Made by a program: the position numbers and the translations under genes. From the NCBI GenBank assembly GCA_022316685.1, contig JAKJHU010000756.1, positions 114,249 to 178,248 of the forward strand: a stretch of DNA of 64,000 nt, read 5' to 3'. The notes beneath the pieces are model-generated. The model saw only the letters and a program-made list of their open reading frames with translations, did no database searches and was not told where the DNA came from. Below, piece after piece: positions 1 through 10,809 of this stretch (the stretch's first letter is position 1; every line of letters starts with the position of its first letter). Source of the stretch: Progne subis subis. Lineage: Eukaryota > Chordata > Aves > Passeriformes > Hirundinidae.

Positions 1-2460
1 AAAGAAAGAGACAGAGTGGATGTAGAAAAGGCACAGCATGAAGTCAGTGAAGCAAGAGTGAAAGAACTGATAAAGATTATTAGAAGGAAGGACTAAGGAA
101 GTGGACATTCTTAACCAGATTCCTCTGGTGTAAACTATGGAGAAATGAACTATTTCTTGTAATATCTTAATGTTGTTTGGGGGAATGCTAGTTCTAGTCA
201 AAGTTGGGGATTTATATAATTGAGAGTTAAGTGGGAATTTTAAAGCCTCTCGCTCCTGGGGTAAAAGGAGGTCTTAGCTTTTGAGACAAAGATTATTTTA
301 GAGAGAGAGAGTGATTTGAGGCCCTCGGCTCCTGGGGTAAAAGGAGGTCTCTATTTCTTTTGAGATAGAGATAATTTTAGAGATAGAAGAAAATCTTTTT
401 TTTATACTAGAAAAAACATTCTTAAACAGTACCCCAAATACAGAGAGGCCCATGAGTAGCCAGAGGAAAGGCTACTAATGGGTAGAACTGCACAACCTGC
501 AAAAACTACAGGCGGTTGCAGATTTGTGACATTGGGAGCCATAAGACTGTTTTTGTCTTGTGGCGAATGTCTCCATAAGACTCGAGAGACTCCTCTCCCA
601 AAGTGATGAAAGATTATGTTTAAATGGTGAAACTGATTGTCATGGGTTAGTACAGTTTGGTTTTTTAGTTATAGAAGAATGTAGAATAATTCTCCAGGTC
701 AAGACCTGGGAATTGCTTTAGAAGAGACAGGAACCTATCAGAGAGTTAGTTAGAATATTGGCATCTGTTTTAACCACTGAGAATTACTAGCTGTGACTAT
801 GGGAAGTACCATATAAAACCCCGTAAATTTCCTGTAGATGGGTCCTTTTTCTTCTTCCTTTGGCCAGAGAGAGACAGGTAACATCGAGCTGGGCCTGCTG
901 CTCCCCCCTTTTGAGGGGGAGCTGGCCTGAGGCCTGGCTGGATTCCATCGGCTCCTGAGTGAAGGGGGGGGAAGGAGAGGTTGCTGTTTTGTAACAGCTA
1001 CTTTCTTCAGACTTCTCTAGAGCAGGGAGAAATCTCTGCTGGGCCCTGATAAGAGCTATGGGCACCATTTGGGCCGAAGCCACCCCGATTTACACCGAGG
1101 GGTGGGCTGAGAAGGCATTTATGATCCTGCCTGGTTTTTTTTGTGATTCCGGACTGCCTGAGTGCTCCGATCTCTGATGTTTCTGTAAGTTCTTCCTCCC
1201 TCACCAGAGCGGCCTTGAACATCTAACACCACGAGCTACAGAGAGAGAGACAAAGACTCCGAGCAGATTTTACTCTTTCTTAGCAACATGAAGCTTCCAG
1301 AGCCTAGACTTCTCCAAGAGAGTAAGAAAGGACAGAGTAAACACAAAGACTAACAGCATGAAGTCAGTAGCAAGAGTGAAAAGACTATTAGGACAGAGGG
1401 TTGAAGAGTTAGTTGTTCTATTCTTATTTGAGTCATGGAAATGAACTCTATATTTAAGTAATTCCTTTAAATCATGGGGAAAGATATGCATTTGGGGAGA
1501 TGATTGTTTTAATTTGTGTGTAGATTTAAGCAAAGCTGTTTGTGATGAACTAAATAATATCCTATAAGATGCTTGAACAGAGATAGAGATGTGAAGCCCT
1601 CTGCGCCAGTGAAGAAGTAAGAAAATATCTCTGTACCTTGAAGTAAAGAATCCTTTGCTTTGGAGTTATTCATCTTTAAAAAGTGACACCCCAGTATGCA
1701 AAAGTCTAAGACCCATGACCCATAAGCAGCTTAGGAAACTGCTCCTGAGAGGGTCACAAAGGCAAGTTTCTCTGGGCAGTTATTTTTGTAACAGTTTAAA
1801 ACCCACAAGAGAACTGTTCTAAGTTGTCAGTGGGATCCATGACTCTAAAAGATACTCTTCCCCTGATGAATTGATGAAAGACTATTGTCAAATAGTGAAA
1901 CTGACTGAAAATTACAAGTTTTGTCTCTTTATGTTGTTTTGTAAGAAAGTGAACAGTTTGTAAGGGGAGAGAAGAGTGTTTTTGAAGTTTCATTCTGTTT
2001 TAGGTTTTTTTTCCAACTTTCTCTTTTTCTATTCTTTTAGTGTATGCTAATAAAACTATTTTTTAATTTTAAAGTTAAGCCTGCTTTGTTTTTCTCCTAG
2101 TCTCTCTCCTACGGAAAGAGTAAGTACCAAGACCAAAATTTAGTGAACGTGAAACCACTACATTAATTGGTGTTTCTGCCCAGTTTGAAATTAAAACTAT
2201 GACACTGACTGAAAATCACAAGTCGTGTCTCTCTATGTTGTTTGTAAGAAAGTTAACAGTTTGTAAGGGCAGGGAGGAGTGTTTTGAAGTGTCATTTTTT
2301 TTTTCTTTTCCTTTTCTATTCTTTTAGTGTGTTTTAATAAAACTACTTGTTTATTTTTAAGCTTGAGCCTGCTTTGCTTCTTCTGATCCTCTCCCACAGA
2401 GCGTAAATGCTAAGACCACTATACTAAATTTGGTGAACGTGTAACCACTACATGTTGTTT
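1..2460 (+). repeat. LTR-L: old, internally duplicated LTR-like sequence
   Basis: No coding sequence is recognised. The stretch is built of diverged direct repeats. A roughly 75 bp unit with the core CTCCTGGGGTAAAAGGAGGT occurs near 253 and 328. The block around 1-110 is echoed near 1318-1400, and about 430-640 is echoed near 1680-1900. The last 250 bp occurs twice (1899-2162 and 2203-2453), each copy with an AATAAA signal (near 2051 and 2337) and the ending CCACTACA. A TATA-like ATATAAAA lies near 812. I read this as two or more diverged LTRs of one family, or an LTR with tandem 3' ends. Family and boundaries are uncertain. Confidence 0.45.
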
Positions 2461-4230
2461 CAAGATTTTGTTTATTTTTTCTTTAATTGCTTTAAGCATT
2501 TCATAACTGCTCTTGTTAAGGACGTTGTTTTAAATATGTGTTACATTGTTCTGTAGCTGTTTATGCTAGTTTCTCCACTAGCTCAGTGGTCAGTGCTGTC
2601 TCATGATTTTTAAGTATTTTTCAGAGTTCCAAGACATGATATCTGAACATTGTCAGAAACCTCCTTTGGACTGATGATGTTGTAACCTTTAGTTCTTGTT
2701 ACAGAAGCACTCTGACACTTTGCTGTGTTTAAAGCAACCCCATCCTGAGGGAATTTTGGAGGAGACCAGTTATTAGATAATTCAATTAGTCTTTCACCCT
2801 AAGATTCTTAGGAACCTTGTTTTGAAATATGTCTAGAGAATTCTCTTCCAGTTAGAGCTCAGTCAGTGGCCAGGCCTTAGCTCCATGTGGATGAGAAATT
2901 TGCCAACAGACCCAGGTGTTTTCTGCATTAAAACAATATCCAAGTCGCCTTGACTTGGCAATTTGACCCTCTGAATATGACAGCTGGACCTATGTTTGAC
3001 AAGAGCTTGGAGAATCATTATCTGGAGAATGATTGTCCAAATCTTCACTGATTTGCGGTTTATCAGCTGTCTGCAGACTCTGGGATGATGGTACAGTATT
3101 TCAGAGATTGCTAATTACCTAATTTCACATGTGTTAATGATTATGTGTATTATCTGAAATATTCCTAATGGTTGTACCTGACATTCCTGATTGCTGTCAG
3201 TTTCTTGTTTCACTACATATATAGTTTTGTTTTGTTATTCCCTTCATGTTCTTAGTAAGAGTCATGCATGTTGTTAAAAAAATAAAAGGGGGGGGGGGAA
3301 TTTAGTGCCTTAAGAAGATTGAATAATGCAAGATGTGCATTAGAACTTTAGACAACAGATAATTTTGAATAATGTAATATTTATATGAAAAAAATAGAAA
3401 AAGAGTTGGAATAATGCAATAGTTATATTAGAAATTTGTAAAAAGAGTTATCAAATCTATATTTCCATTTTGAGCTCAGATCATATCTGCCAGAGGCTCT
3501 ATGTGTTCAGATCTACCCAGTCTTTGGTTGTATTCTGCATGCAATTAGAAAACAAGTAAGTGAAAAAACACTCGGTAACCTAGCTGCATGAAGTTTCCCA
3601 AAAGAGTTCCCAGGCTTTTAAGGGAAAATTCACATTACCAATATAGCAAATTTTTTTTTTTTAATATTTTTTTCCAATTGATTTATTAACTTAAAGAGAA
3701 GAGTTGCATGTGTTTTTTATCATTAACAGGTTAAAAGTAGTCATCTATTCATTTGATCAGACAGCAATTGCCTCTGACAAAATGAGGTTCAGTGAGAAGA
3801 AAAATTACTTCATCACCACCCAGCCTTCGTAATCAGAACAGGAGCAAAAGTAAGACTGCCAGAAGATGGCTGTGTCTTGAGACTTAGAGGAAAGTTGTCA
3901 ACAACCTTATGTCATCATCATGGTATAGTGTTCCTACTAACCTTCTTCAGCTATTTCCTGTTCCAGGTTCCCAAAAAGACATTTAGTGATGTCAGAAATT
4001 AACATTTTCAGCTAATGGACCTTTTCCTGAGTCTCAGCTATTTGGATTTTAAAATAACGGTCATTTATCTCAATTTCCCCTGGAGACATTGGACATTATT
4101 TTTATTTTTCTCATGCTGTGAGACCTTGTGTCAGTGACATGAGTGGATTTAATAAGTTTTGTTGATTGTAGCTAGCTTTTTATGTATCTTGTCCTGTATT
4201 TAATAGATAACCGGAAATATCCTTAATAAG
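2461..4230. other. No gene recognised; AT-rich remnant sequence
   Basis: I see no supported coding region here. A purine run with a G homopolymer near 3278-3299 resembles a polypurine tract, but no LTR start (TG) follows it. The stretch may hold decayed internal ERV sequence leading into the env remnant at 4231. Confidence 0.4.
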
Positions 4231-5194
4231 ATGCAAATTTTTTTAACAGCAGAACAGATGAGCAATGTCCTAGTCCCATGTCCCAAAAATAATAGTGTCA
4301 TCCTTAACCCCAATTTTCCATGGTATCAGAACATGACTAAATATTGCCACAATTGGACTTATTCTGGAAGTGCTGGTGAGAATGCAACTCTGGGAATGTT
4401 TCCACCAGGTGTTCTTTTTGGTCTGTGGAGACAAGGCATGGCCCGCAATTCTGAGTAATTAATTTAATGAACCTTGTTATTTAGGGAAATTAACCATGTT
4501 TGCCCCTAGCATGTGCAGGATGCTGAATCAGACAATTTGGAGAGCGGGACATGGCAAGAGAACTAAAGGAGTGATCACAAGCTTGGGACCTGATTGTGCC
4601 AATCCCATAAAGTCTTAGGGCACTCCAGCACAAATGGTGGCATTGATCTTTACTCCAGGTGTTGTTGCTGCTCAAGCTTTGACTACACTTGGTGGGTTGG
4701 GATGGTGGACAGCTGAGCAGCTGGATATAACTTCAGCTGTTTTGGATCAGATGCTCACTGATGTGGACAATATTAGACACAGCACACTGCAAAATAGAAC
4801 TTAGTTTTTCTATTAGCTCACAGGCATGGGTGTGAAGATCTTGAAAGAGTGTGTTGCATGAACCTCTCTGACCATTCTGCATCCATTCACAGAAAACTTG
4901 AGCAACTACAGGATAACATGAAGAAATTGACTGTTAATGACTGGGATTTGGATGAATGGTTTGAGGAATGGGGGGGTCACTGGTTGGTTGAAGGATGTCA
5001 CAGGGGGTGCTTTGTTGATATTGGCTTTCATTATGATTTTGATTTGTATTATTCCATGCATTGTGGAATGGGTGATTCGCTTGGCAGAAAATGCAGTAAA
5101 GAAAGTTTGGCTGGTCCAAGAAAAAGAAGGGGGAATTGTAGCAGTGTATCTGAATAACTTAGAGCATTCTGTGTACCAGCCAAAATGTTTGTAA
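4231..5194 (+). pseudogene. env: ERV-B env remnant (class II, alpharetrovirus-like TM)
   Basis: This is the 3' part of a retroviral envelope gene. The first part (4231-4458) is a surface-subunit fragment with several N-glycosylation sites (for example NMT, NWT, NAT). From about 4640 comes the N-terminal part of the transmembrane subunit. Near 4830-4860 the sequence encodes the CX6CC disulphide motif (C-EDLERV-CC), followed by a helical segment and, after a frameshift near 4970, a hydrophobic membrane anchor rich in Ile and Leu (about 5010-5070) and a cytoplasmic tail ending at 5194. Several frameshifts and stops make it non-functional. The tail overlaps the polypurine tract (about 5121-5135) and the start of LTR-M at 5137. 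It resembles the env genes of ERV-A and ERV-E in this window. Class assignment rests on the CX6CC type and that resemblance. Confidence 0.8.
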
Positions 5195-5202
5195 ATAACA
5201 AC
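5137..5202 (+). repeat. LTR-M, first copy, 5' end only
   Basis: The 3' LTR of ERV-B begins with TGTAGCAGTG directly after a polypurine tract (AAAGAAGGGGGAAT). After 66 bp it is interrupted by LTR-B, which starts TGTCTTGG at 5203. The rest of LTR-M is not found here. It is seen downstream at 18652-18976, behind the second copy of this segment. Confidence 0.65.
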
Positions 5203-5865
5203 TGTCTTGGATTATGTAACAAATACAAAAAAAAAGTATATTCTATTTCATCTGTTGAAAGCTTATCTCTTGTGACTCCAGGGGGGAGGGGGGCAGATGC
5301 CTTCTGATAATGACCCAGCCATTAAAACCAGGTGGGGCAGTGTTTATTATCTTTCACCACCCCTCCATCCTCCAGGGGGACATCTTCTGATAATGGGCCA
5401 TTAGGGCCTACCAATGACATGACACATTCCATCATCCCATTGTGAGATGCTCCACCCAGTGGGGGGGAGGGAGTCAACTGTTCCTACCTAGATAAAAACT
5501 AAGACTCAGGAACACCAGGTATCCTGTTTTTCTACTGGATGCCTGGAGGAAGACCGGACCCATCTCACCACCACAGGACTTTCTACAGGACCATCTCTAT
5601 TCCACAGAACCACATCTGTTACTCCAGGAGGACTTATTTGGACTGCTTCCAACACCCTGACCAACAGGGTGCCAGGTTGTATCCCTGACTCTGTCAGGGT
5701 TTTTTCCAGGATTTTTGTTTGCTTGCTTGCTTGCCTTTTGTACTACTACATTTGTATTTTCCTTTTTTTTTAATATTCCTAGTAAAGAACTGTTACTCCT
5801 ATTCCCATATCTTTGCCAGAAAGCCCCTAATTGCAAAATTATAATAATTTGGAGGGAAGGGGGCT
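5203..5865 (+). repeat. LTR-B (ERVL type), first copy, cut by ERV-A
   Basis: Starts with TGTCTTGG, the inverse of the CCAAGACA end seen on the sister LTR at 18651. It contains an AGTAAA-type polyadenylation signal near 5781 and is broken at 5865, where ERV-A begins. A near-identical full copy lies at 15648-16406. The preceding ACAAC (5198-5202) corresponds to ACAAG after the element's far end (18652-18656), one mismatch in a 5 bp TSD. Confidence 0.7.
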
Positions 5866-6510
5866 TGTTGGAGTCCAGGGCATTCCTTTGGTTTCCCTGG
5901 AGGGTCAGAGACCTGGGCAGGGGGCTCTGAGACCCCAGCCCAGAGCTCAGAGAGACACTGGCTTTGATCTCCATCTATAGGAAAAACTTCTTAAACTGAG
6001 AGAGGGTTTGCAGGCCACGGGAGTGTGAAAAATAGTAGTTCAGTTTATCATAGAGTGAAAAAATAGTAATTTTAGGTTCATAGCATTGGAGTGAATGGGG
6101 ACAAGATGGAGAATCTGGGGCGTTGTCTCCTTCTTCTTCCTTCTCCTTCCCTCACTCCATTTCTGCTATGACGTTGGCACAAAGTAGTTCGTGAGGATTG
6201 GGTCAGTGTATAGATGACCTTTTTAGTAATAGTGATAGACATTGGTAAGAAATAGTAAATAATGAACACGTAGTAATTTGTATAAAAGATTAAGGACAGC
6301 CCAGCTCGGGGGGAGATGTGAGAAGTCTATGCAGCTGCAAACATCATGTTGGACTGTGAGAAATTTGTAAGATAAGAAACAATAAACGAAAAATGCAACC
6401 TTGAAAAATCTACACCTGAAGACTCCGTCTCTTCCTTCGGCTTGGCTCGGAGCTGTGCAGGGGGGAAATAGACCCTGAAACCACCTGAATGTTGGGGAAG
6501 CTCCCCGACA
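5866..6510 (+). repeat. ERV-A 5' LTR
   Basis: Starts TGTTGGAGTCC and ends CTCCCCGACA. A TATA box (TATAAAAG) is at 6281-6288 and an AATAAA polyadenylation signal at 6381-6386, placing U3 before about 6310, a short R, and U5 after. A copy with about nine differences is at 14805-15450. A third, more diverged copy starts at 63810. Confidence 0.95.
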
Positions 6511-6512
6511 TC

Positions 6513-6530
6513 TGGCGTCCCTGGCTGCGC
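6513..6530 (+). other. ERV-A candidate primer-binding site
   Basis: TGGCGTCCCTGGCTGCGC lies two bases after the LTR end, the usual place for the tRNA primer site. The tRNA was not identified from memory. Two similar stretches follow in the leader (near 6541 and 6571), so the site belongs to a small imperfect repeat. Confidence 0.55.
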
Positions 6531-6882
6531 GAAAGAAACACCTGGCTTCTCTGAGTGAGTGGGTAGAAACATCTGGCATCCCTGAGTCGCACTCCTGAAA
6601 AGGAGCACCGAAAAAGGGTCACAGAACCTCTGCAAAAAGATCAAAAGCTCCCAGAACATCAAACTGCCAGGCCGAGATCTCCGGAGAAGAAAAACACCTG
6701 TTTGGCCAAAAGAAGAACACCTCGTTCCACTTTGTCCCAGACGACGGTTTTCCAGGGCCCGGGAACCCGTCATCCTGAGATCTGCTGGACAGACATCGAG
6801 ACATCTCTGAGACAAATTAGACCAGAGCTGCAGCAAACCTTTGGATTGGTAAGACCAGTGAGATTCAGAATACACCACACCC

Positions 6883-9800
6883 ATGGGAGGGACAACATCA
6901 CAAGAGAAAATTATTATATTAGAACAGTTAAAAGAAATAATATCAAAATACAATATAGCGCTGAAAGATAAGGAGCTCCAAGCCCTAATGTTATAGGTCA
7001 AATGTAACTATTGACAATGTGAGACCCAGTCTCTTTTTGAGCCAGGTTTTTAGCAGGAAGTGAACAGAAAACTTTATGATAATGCCACAAGGAAAGATAA
7101 AATTGCCGCAAAACTTTTGTCGGCTGGGAGAATTATGTTAGAAGTTATAACAGAATATAGCAGGGAAGCGTCCGGGGTTAGACACCTGCCAAGCAAGCAA
7201 AGAGAAGTTAGCACAGAGCCAGAAGAGATAGCCATGCTAACTCCAGGATTGACACATCCCCCAGGGGAAAGAGAAGGGGGAGGGGAAAGAACAAAAGTAT
7301 CTCAAAGTCCAACAGAAAGCTCGTCAAAAGCCCCAAGACTGATTCCAGGAGAAATGAAACTTCTGATCCATCCAACAGAGCAAGAGGATCTGGACATGCT
7401 TTTCTTTGAAGCAGTCCACGAACAAACCCCACATTCGCACACGGAGGGGGGGGGAAGAACTCCACCTAGAAGTCCCTTCACCCCTCCAGAGTCACCGCGG
7501 CGACAAACCCCTCATTCACCATTGCTCCTTTCCCTTCCCGTGGAAAAACCGGGTGCGGGTGGAGAGGACGGGGGGGCGAAAGAGCAGGGACGAGCGCCAT
7601 CAGAACCGCGGAGGGGGAGCGAGGCTGCGCGGGGGAGCGAGGCCGCGCGGGGAACCGAGGCGGCGGGATGCGACGGGGCGTGATTGCAAGGCGCGTTGGG
7701 AGACAGAAGCGCGGATCGCCGGGAACAGTCCGCGGGGGATGGGGCCGTGGCAGGGGAGGGCTTGAGAACGGGCCGAATACTACACACCCCAGAAATCCTT
7801 GCGGCCAGACCAGGCGCAGGCGCGACAGGGGCAGGGCAAAGCCCGAGGCGCGTTCCTCTTCGGGGGGGGGGCAGATTCCGATGACGAAAGAGACGGGGCG
7901 GACCTTGAACGTGAGATAGGGCGGGATATCCCACCAGAGACCGCCGGGCCGAGATCGGCAGAGGCGGGGCCAGCGGAGACGGAGCGGGCAGGGACGGGGC
8001 GTGGCCGAGGTGGGGAGAGTCTCGAGGGTACCACCCCCAGGCAGCAGGGGCTGCGGAGCCCGACCACGTCCACGGGCAGCTATGAACCTGAGCCGCCTGC
8101 GTGCGGTGATTCAGAGACAGCTGCCGAGGTGTTGCGGATGGGCGCGCGTCCGAAAATATCTCAGATTTTACAGGCTTTTCCAGAACTTAAAAGATACTTC
8201 AGAACTCCGAGCCTGCAGAGAACAGCTGTCAGCGTGCCGATGTCACCGAGGGGCGGGGCAGAGAGGCAGCGAGCACGGAGATCATCAGTCGCATCGACTG
8301 AAGCATCAGTTTGGGAGGACACACCCACGCTGCATCATTTTTTTCCAGTTTCATATAAAAAATCAACCTCTTCAGAACAGCGATTCAAACAGAAGCCGAG
8401 AGAACCTTTGCCAATGCTGAAGGATGATGATGTTGTTGATGAGGACCAGGAGATGTCAATCACAGATGAAGATATAATCAGAATCACAGCATCAGAGGGG
8501 ATTCCTACCACAAGATTAAAGGCACTTGAGTTCTCACAGCAAGCTTCATAATTTTTGTTATCTGAGGACTTTATGAACAAGTTTTTTCGCAGGTTCACTG
8601 AAACAGCATTTCGCCACGATCCCACATCTTCTTTCTCTCGAAGTTTTTTCTCAGAGACAGATGCTTCAGGAAAAGTTGAGGATGTTCAGCAAACCCTGAT
8701 TCCTCTCCAAAGGGAAAGAGAAAGAGAGAGAGAGGGAAAAAGAAAGAGAGAAACAAAGAGAGAAAGAAAGGGAGAAAGAGAGAAAGAAAGGGAGAAAGAA
8801 AGGGAGAAAGAGAGAGAGAAAGAGAGAGAGAAGGAGAGAGAGAAAGAGAAAAAGAAAGAGAAAGAAAAGGAGAAGGAAAAAGAGAGAGAAAGGGAAACAG
8901 AGAAAGAAACAAAACCCGATAAGGTGAAGCCTGCAAAACAAGTGGGTTCAGGGAGAGATGAAGCAGCAAAGGAGACAATTTTAGAGGCTGACACCGCACA
9001 GGCTTCTGCCAAGCCAGAATTCCGTCCAACAGACTGGACAGACATAAAGAAATATGCATTGAAAGGGGATACACTTTCAATGGGTCCAAAGGGCATGGCT
9101 ATGCCAGTGACATATGATGCACAGGATGCAAACCCAAGATGGGAGAGGTTGGATCGTGAAGTCGTCAGGGATCTGATGAAAGCCGTTCGTGACAATGGAT
9201 TGGGGTCTCCATACTTCAAATAACTTTTAAAAGGGACATTTAATATATATGATTTAACACCATATGACCTCCGATCCCTTGCTTCGATGATCCTGAGTGA
9301 CGCACAGTTCATCGTTTGGGAAGCAAAATGGAGAAAAATTTTAAATGATTACAGAATCAAATACCAAGGAGGAGCAAATGCAAGTTTCACATTGGCACAA
9401 TTGGCCGGTGATCCACCGCTTGACAGTGCAGCTTGTCAAGCCAGGTTTCTTCCTCGAGATGTGTTGACAGACATCAAGGATGCAGCCAGAAAGGCAATAG
9501 TGCAAGTTTCACCAACAGGAGTCACAGAAAGTATTTTTACAGAGGTGAGACAAGGTCCTTCAGAACCCTTCAGTGCATTCATCGATCATCTCACACAAGC
9601 AGTGGACAAGCAAGTCACAGATGAAGCAGTGAAGTCACATTTGATTCGGTGTCTTGCATTTGCAAATGCCAACCCAGAATGCAAGCGCGTCATCAGTGCA
9701 ATGCCAGGCCAACCCATCATAGCAGAAATTCTAGAAGCATGCAGCAAGGTGGGGACACCACAGCACGTTGCAGCAATTTTGGGAGATCAAGTGGAAAAAG

Positions 9801-10165
9801 CTGTCAAAGACGCATTTGCAAATTTTCAACAAAGACAGTGTTACAAGTGTGGAAGATCAGGGGATTTCAAGAAGGATTGTCCACAAGTTACCAACAATGC
9901 AAATTCAACAGATCATTGTCCGACATGTGGGAGAGGGAATTATCGCCCTGCAAAAAACAATGCGAGTGGAAGAACTCAGTCGGGAAACTCCAGAAAGAGC
10001 GCGAATCGTCAACGCGCGACGACACAAGTGATGGCGATGACTCAAAAGCAAGTTCCGCAAGGGGGACAATCATCGGAGAACAACAATCCAGCGCCCTCAG
10101 CAGGACAATTTGTAGGATCCCCAGTGATCCAGAATTACTCCCACCAGGGGTGCAATGTGACTTAG
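6883..10165 (+). pseudogene. gag: ERV-A gag (MA-CA-NC), stop-riddled
   Basis: Gag polyprotein, the structural precursor that assembles at the membrane. The start at 6883 encodes Met-Gly-Gly, an N-myristoylation context, about 370 bp after the LTR. The matrix region is followed by a proline-rich, charged spacer. Next comes a long Lys/Arg/Glu tract (8705-8930), then the capsid with a major homology region (QGPSEPFSAFIDHL, about 9553-9594), and finally nucleocapsid. The first zinc knuckle (about 9838-9879) has Asp where His is expected, and the second is degenerate. In-frame stops are at 6994, 7012, 7051, 7681, 8549 and 9221, all in contexts that suit Trp. The only frame change is near the G run at about 7861-7870. 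The stop at 10163 is probably the natural gag end. Confidence 0.9.
9952..9958 (+). promoter_or_regulatory. Gag-pro -1 frameshift slippery heptamer
   Basis: A_AAA_AAC sits in the gag reading frame as the ribosome would need it (GCA-AAA-AAC). The downstream pro frame, open from 9649 to 10500, is in the -1 frame. This is the classical betaretroviral arrangement. The downstream pseudoknot was not folded. Confidence 0.65.
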
Positions 10166-10500
10166 CAACTTCCAAAGTGATATGTTTTTTGGATGACAAT
10201 TATGCAGTGATACCCACTGGTGTCACTGGATCCTCGTGGAAGAGACAGGACTTTCTAATTATAGGTAAGGACAGAAGCAGTGTTTTGGGACTTGTTATTT
10301 ACCCTTCTGTCATTTCAGCAGATCGCAATGATGCGTTGACAGTTTTAGCGAAGCCTCATCAGCCACCATTGATCATTCCTCCAAACACCTCGATTGCCAG
10401 GGCAATTGCATTGCCACCCCATGCAGCAGAACAAGTCTTGCCAGTGCTCCGGGAACAAGATCCTCCTTCAAGTGAGCACATGGAAGTTCATGCCTCCTAG
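10141..10500 (+). pseudogene. pro: ERV-A pro, dUTPase domain
   Basis: Follows nucleocapsid in the -1 frame. The roughly 115 residues resemble the retroviral dUTPase that non-primate lentiviruses and betaretroviruses carry, an enzyme that hydrolyses dUTP to keep uracil out of viral DNA. A CDL stretch resembles motif 1, DRSSVLGL motif 2, and a PNTSIARAI stretch the segment before the C-terminal arm. The motifs are degenerate, so activity is unlikely. The frame ends at a TAG (10498-10500) directly before the protease and in frame with it, which looks like a disabling stop. Confidence 0.7.
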
Positions 10501-10809
10501 GTGAAACACATAGGCCGAGACAGACCAATTCTCGTCTGTGAATTGACCCAGGGTGACAAGACAATCGCGGTCAAAGGGATGCTCGACACAGGGGCAGACG
10601 TCACGGTAATTTCATATCTTTTTTGGCCCAAGAAGTGGAACTTAATTGCTCCCTTGAGTCCCCTTTCAGGCATAGGGGAGAACACCTTATGTCTGCAGAG
10701 TGAAGATGCAGTTGTTGTCTCAGGGCCAGGAGGTAAGACTGCAATCATTCGCCCATTTGTTGTGCAAAGACCCATCACAGTGTGGGGAAGGGACATTTTA
10801 GTACAATGA
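10501..10809 (+). pseudogene. pro: ERV-A protease
   Basis: Retroviral aspartic protease, the homodimeric enzyme that cleaves Gag and Pol. The active-site motif DTGAD is present near residues 27-31 of this segment (about 10579-10593), and a GRD-type motif near the end corresponds to the conserved helix. It lies in frame after the dUTPase, separated by the TAG at 10498, and ends at TGA 10807. The pol frame opens before it ends and is shifted by -1, so a second frameshift would be needed to make Gag-Pro-Pol. Confidence 0.85.

Noticed and set aside
5137..5865. Treating 5137-5865 as one LTR
   Set aside because: The TGTCTTGG/CCAAGACA end pair and near-matching 5 bp flanks show LTR-B starts at 5203 inside LTR-M.
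8595..9089. Minus-strand open frames rich in Leu-Ser or Phe over the 8.7 kb purine tract
   Set aside because: They are shadows of the GAAAGA repeat that encodes the Lys/Arg/Glu tract of gag on the plus strand.
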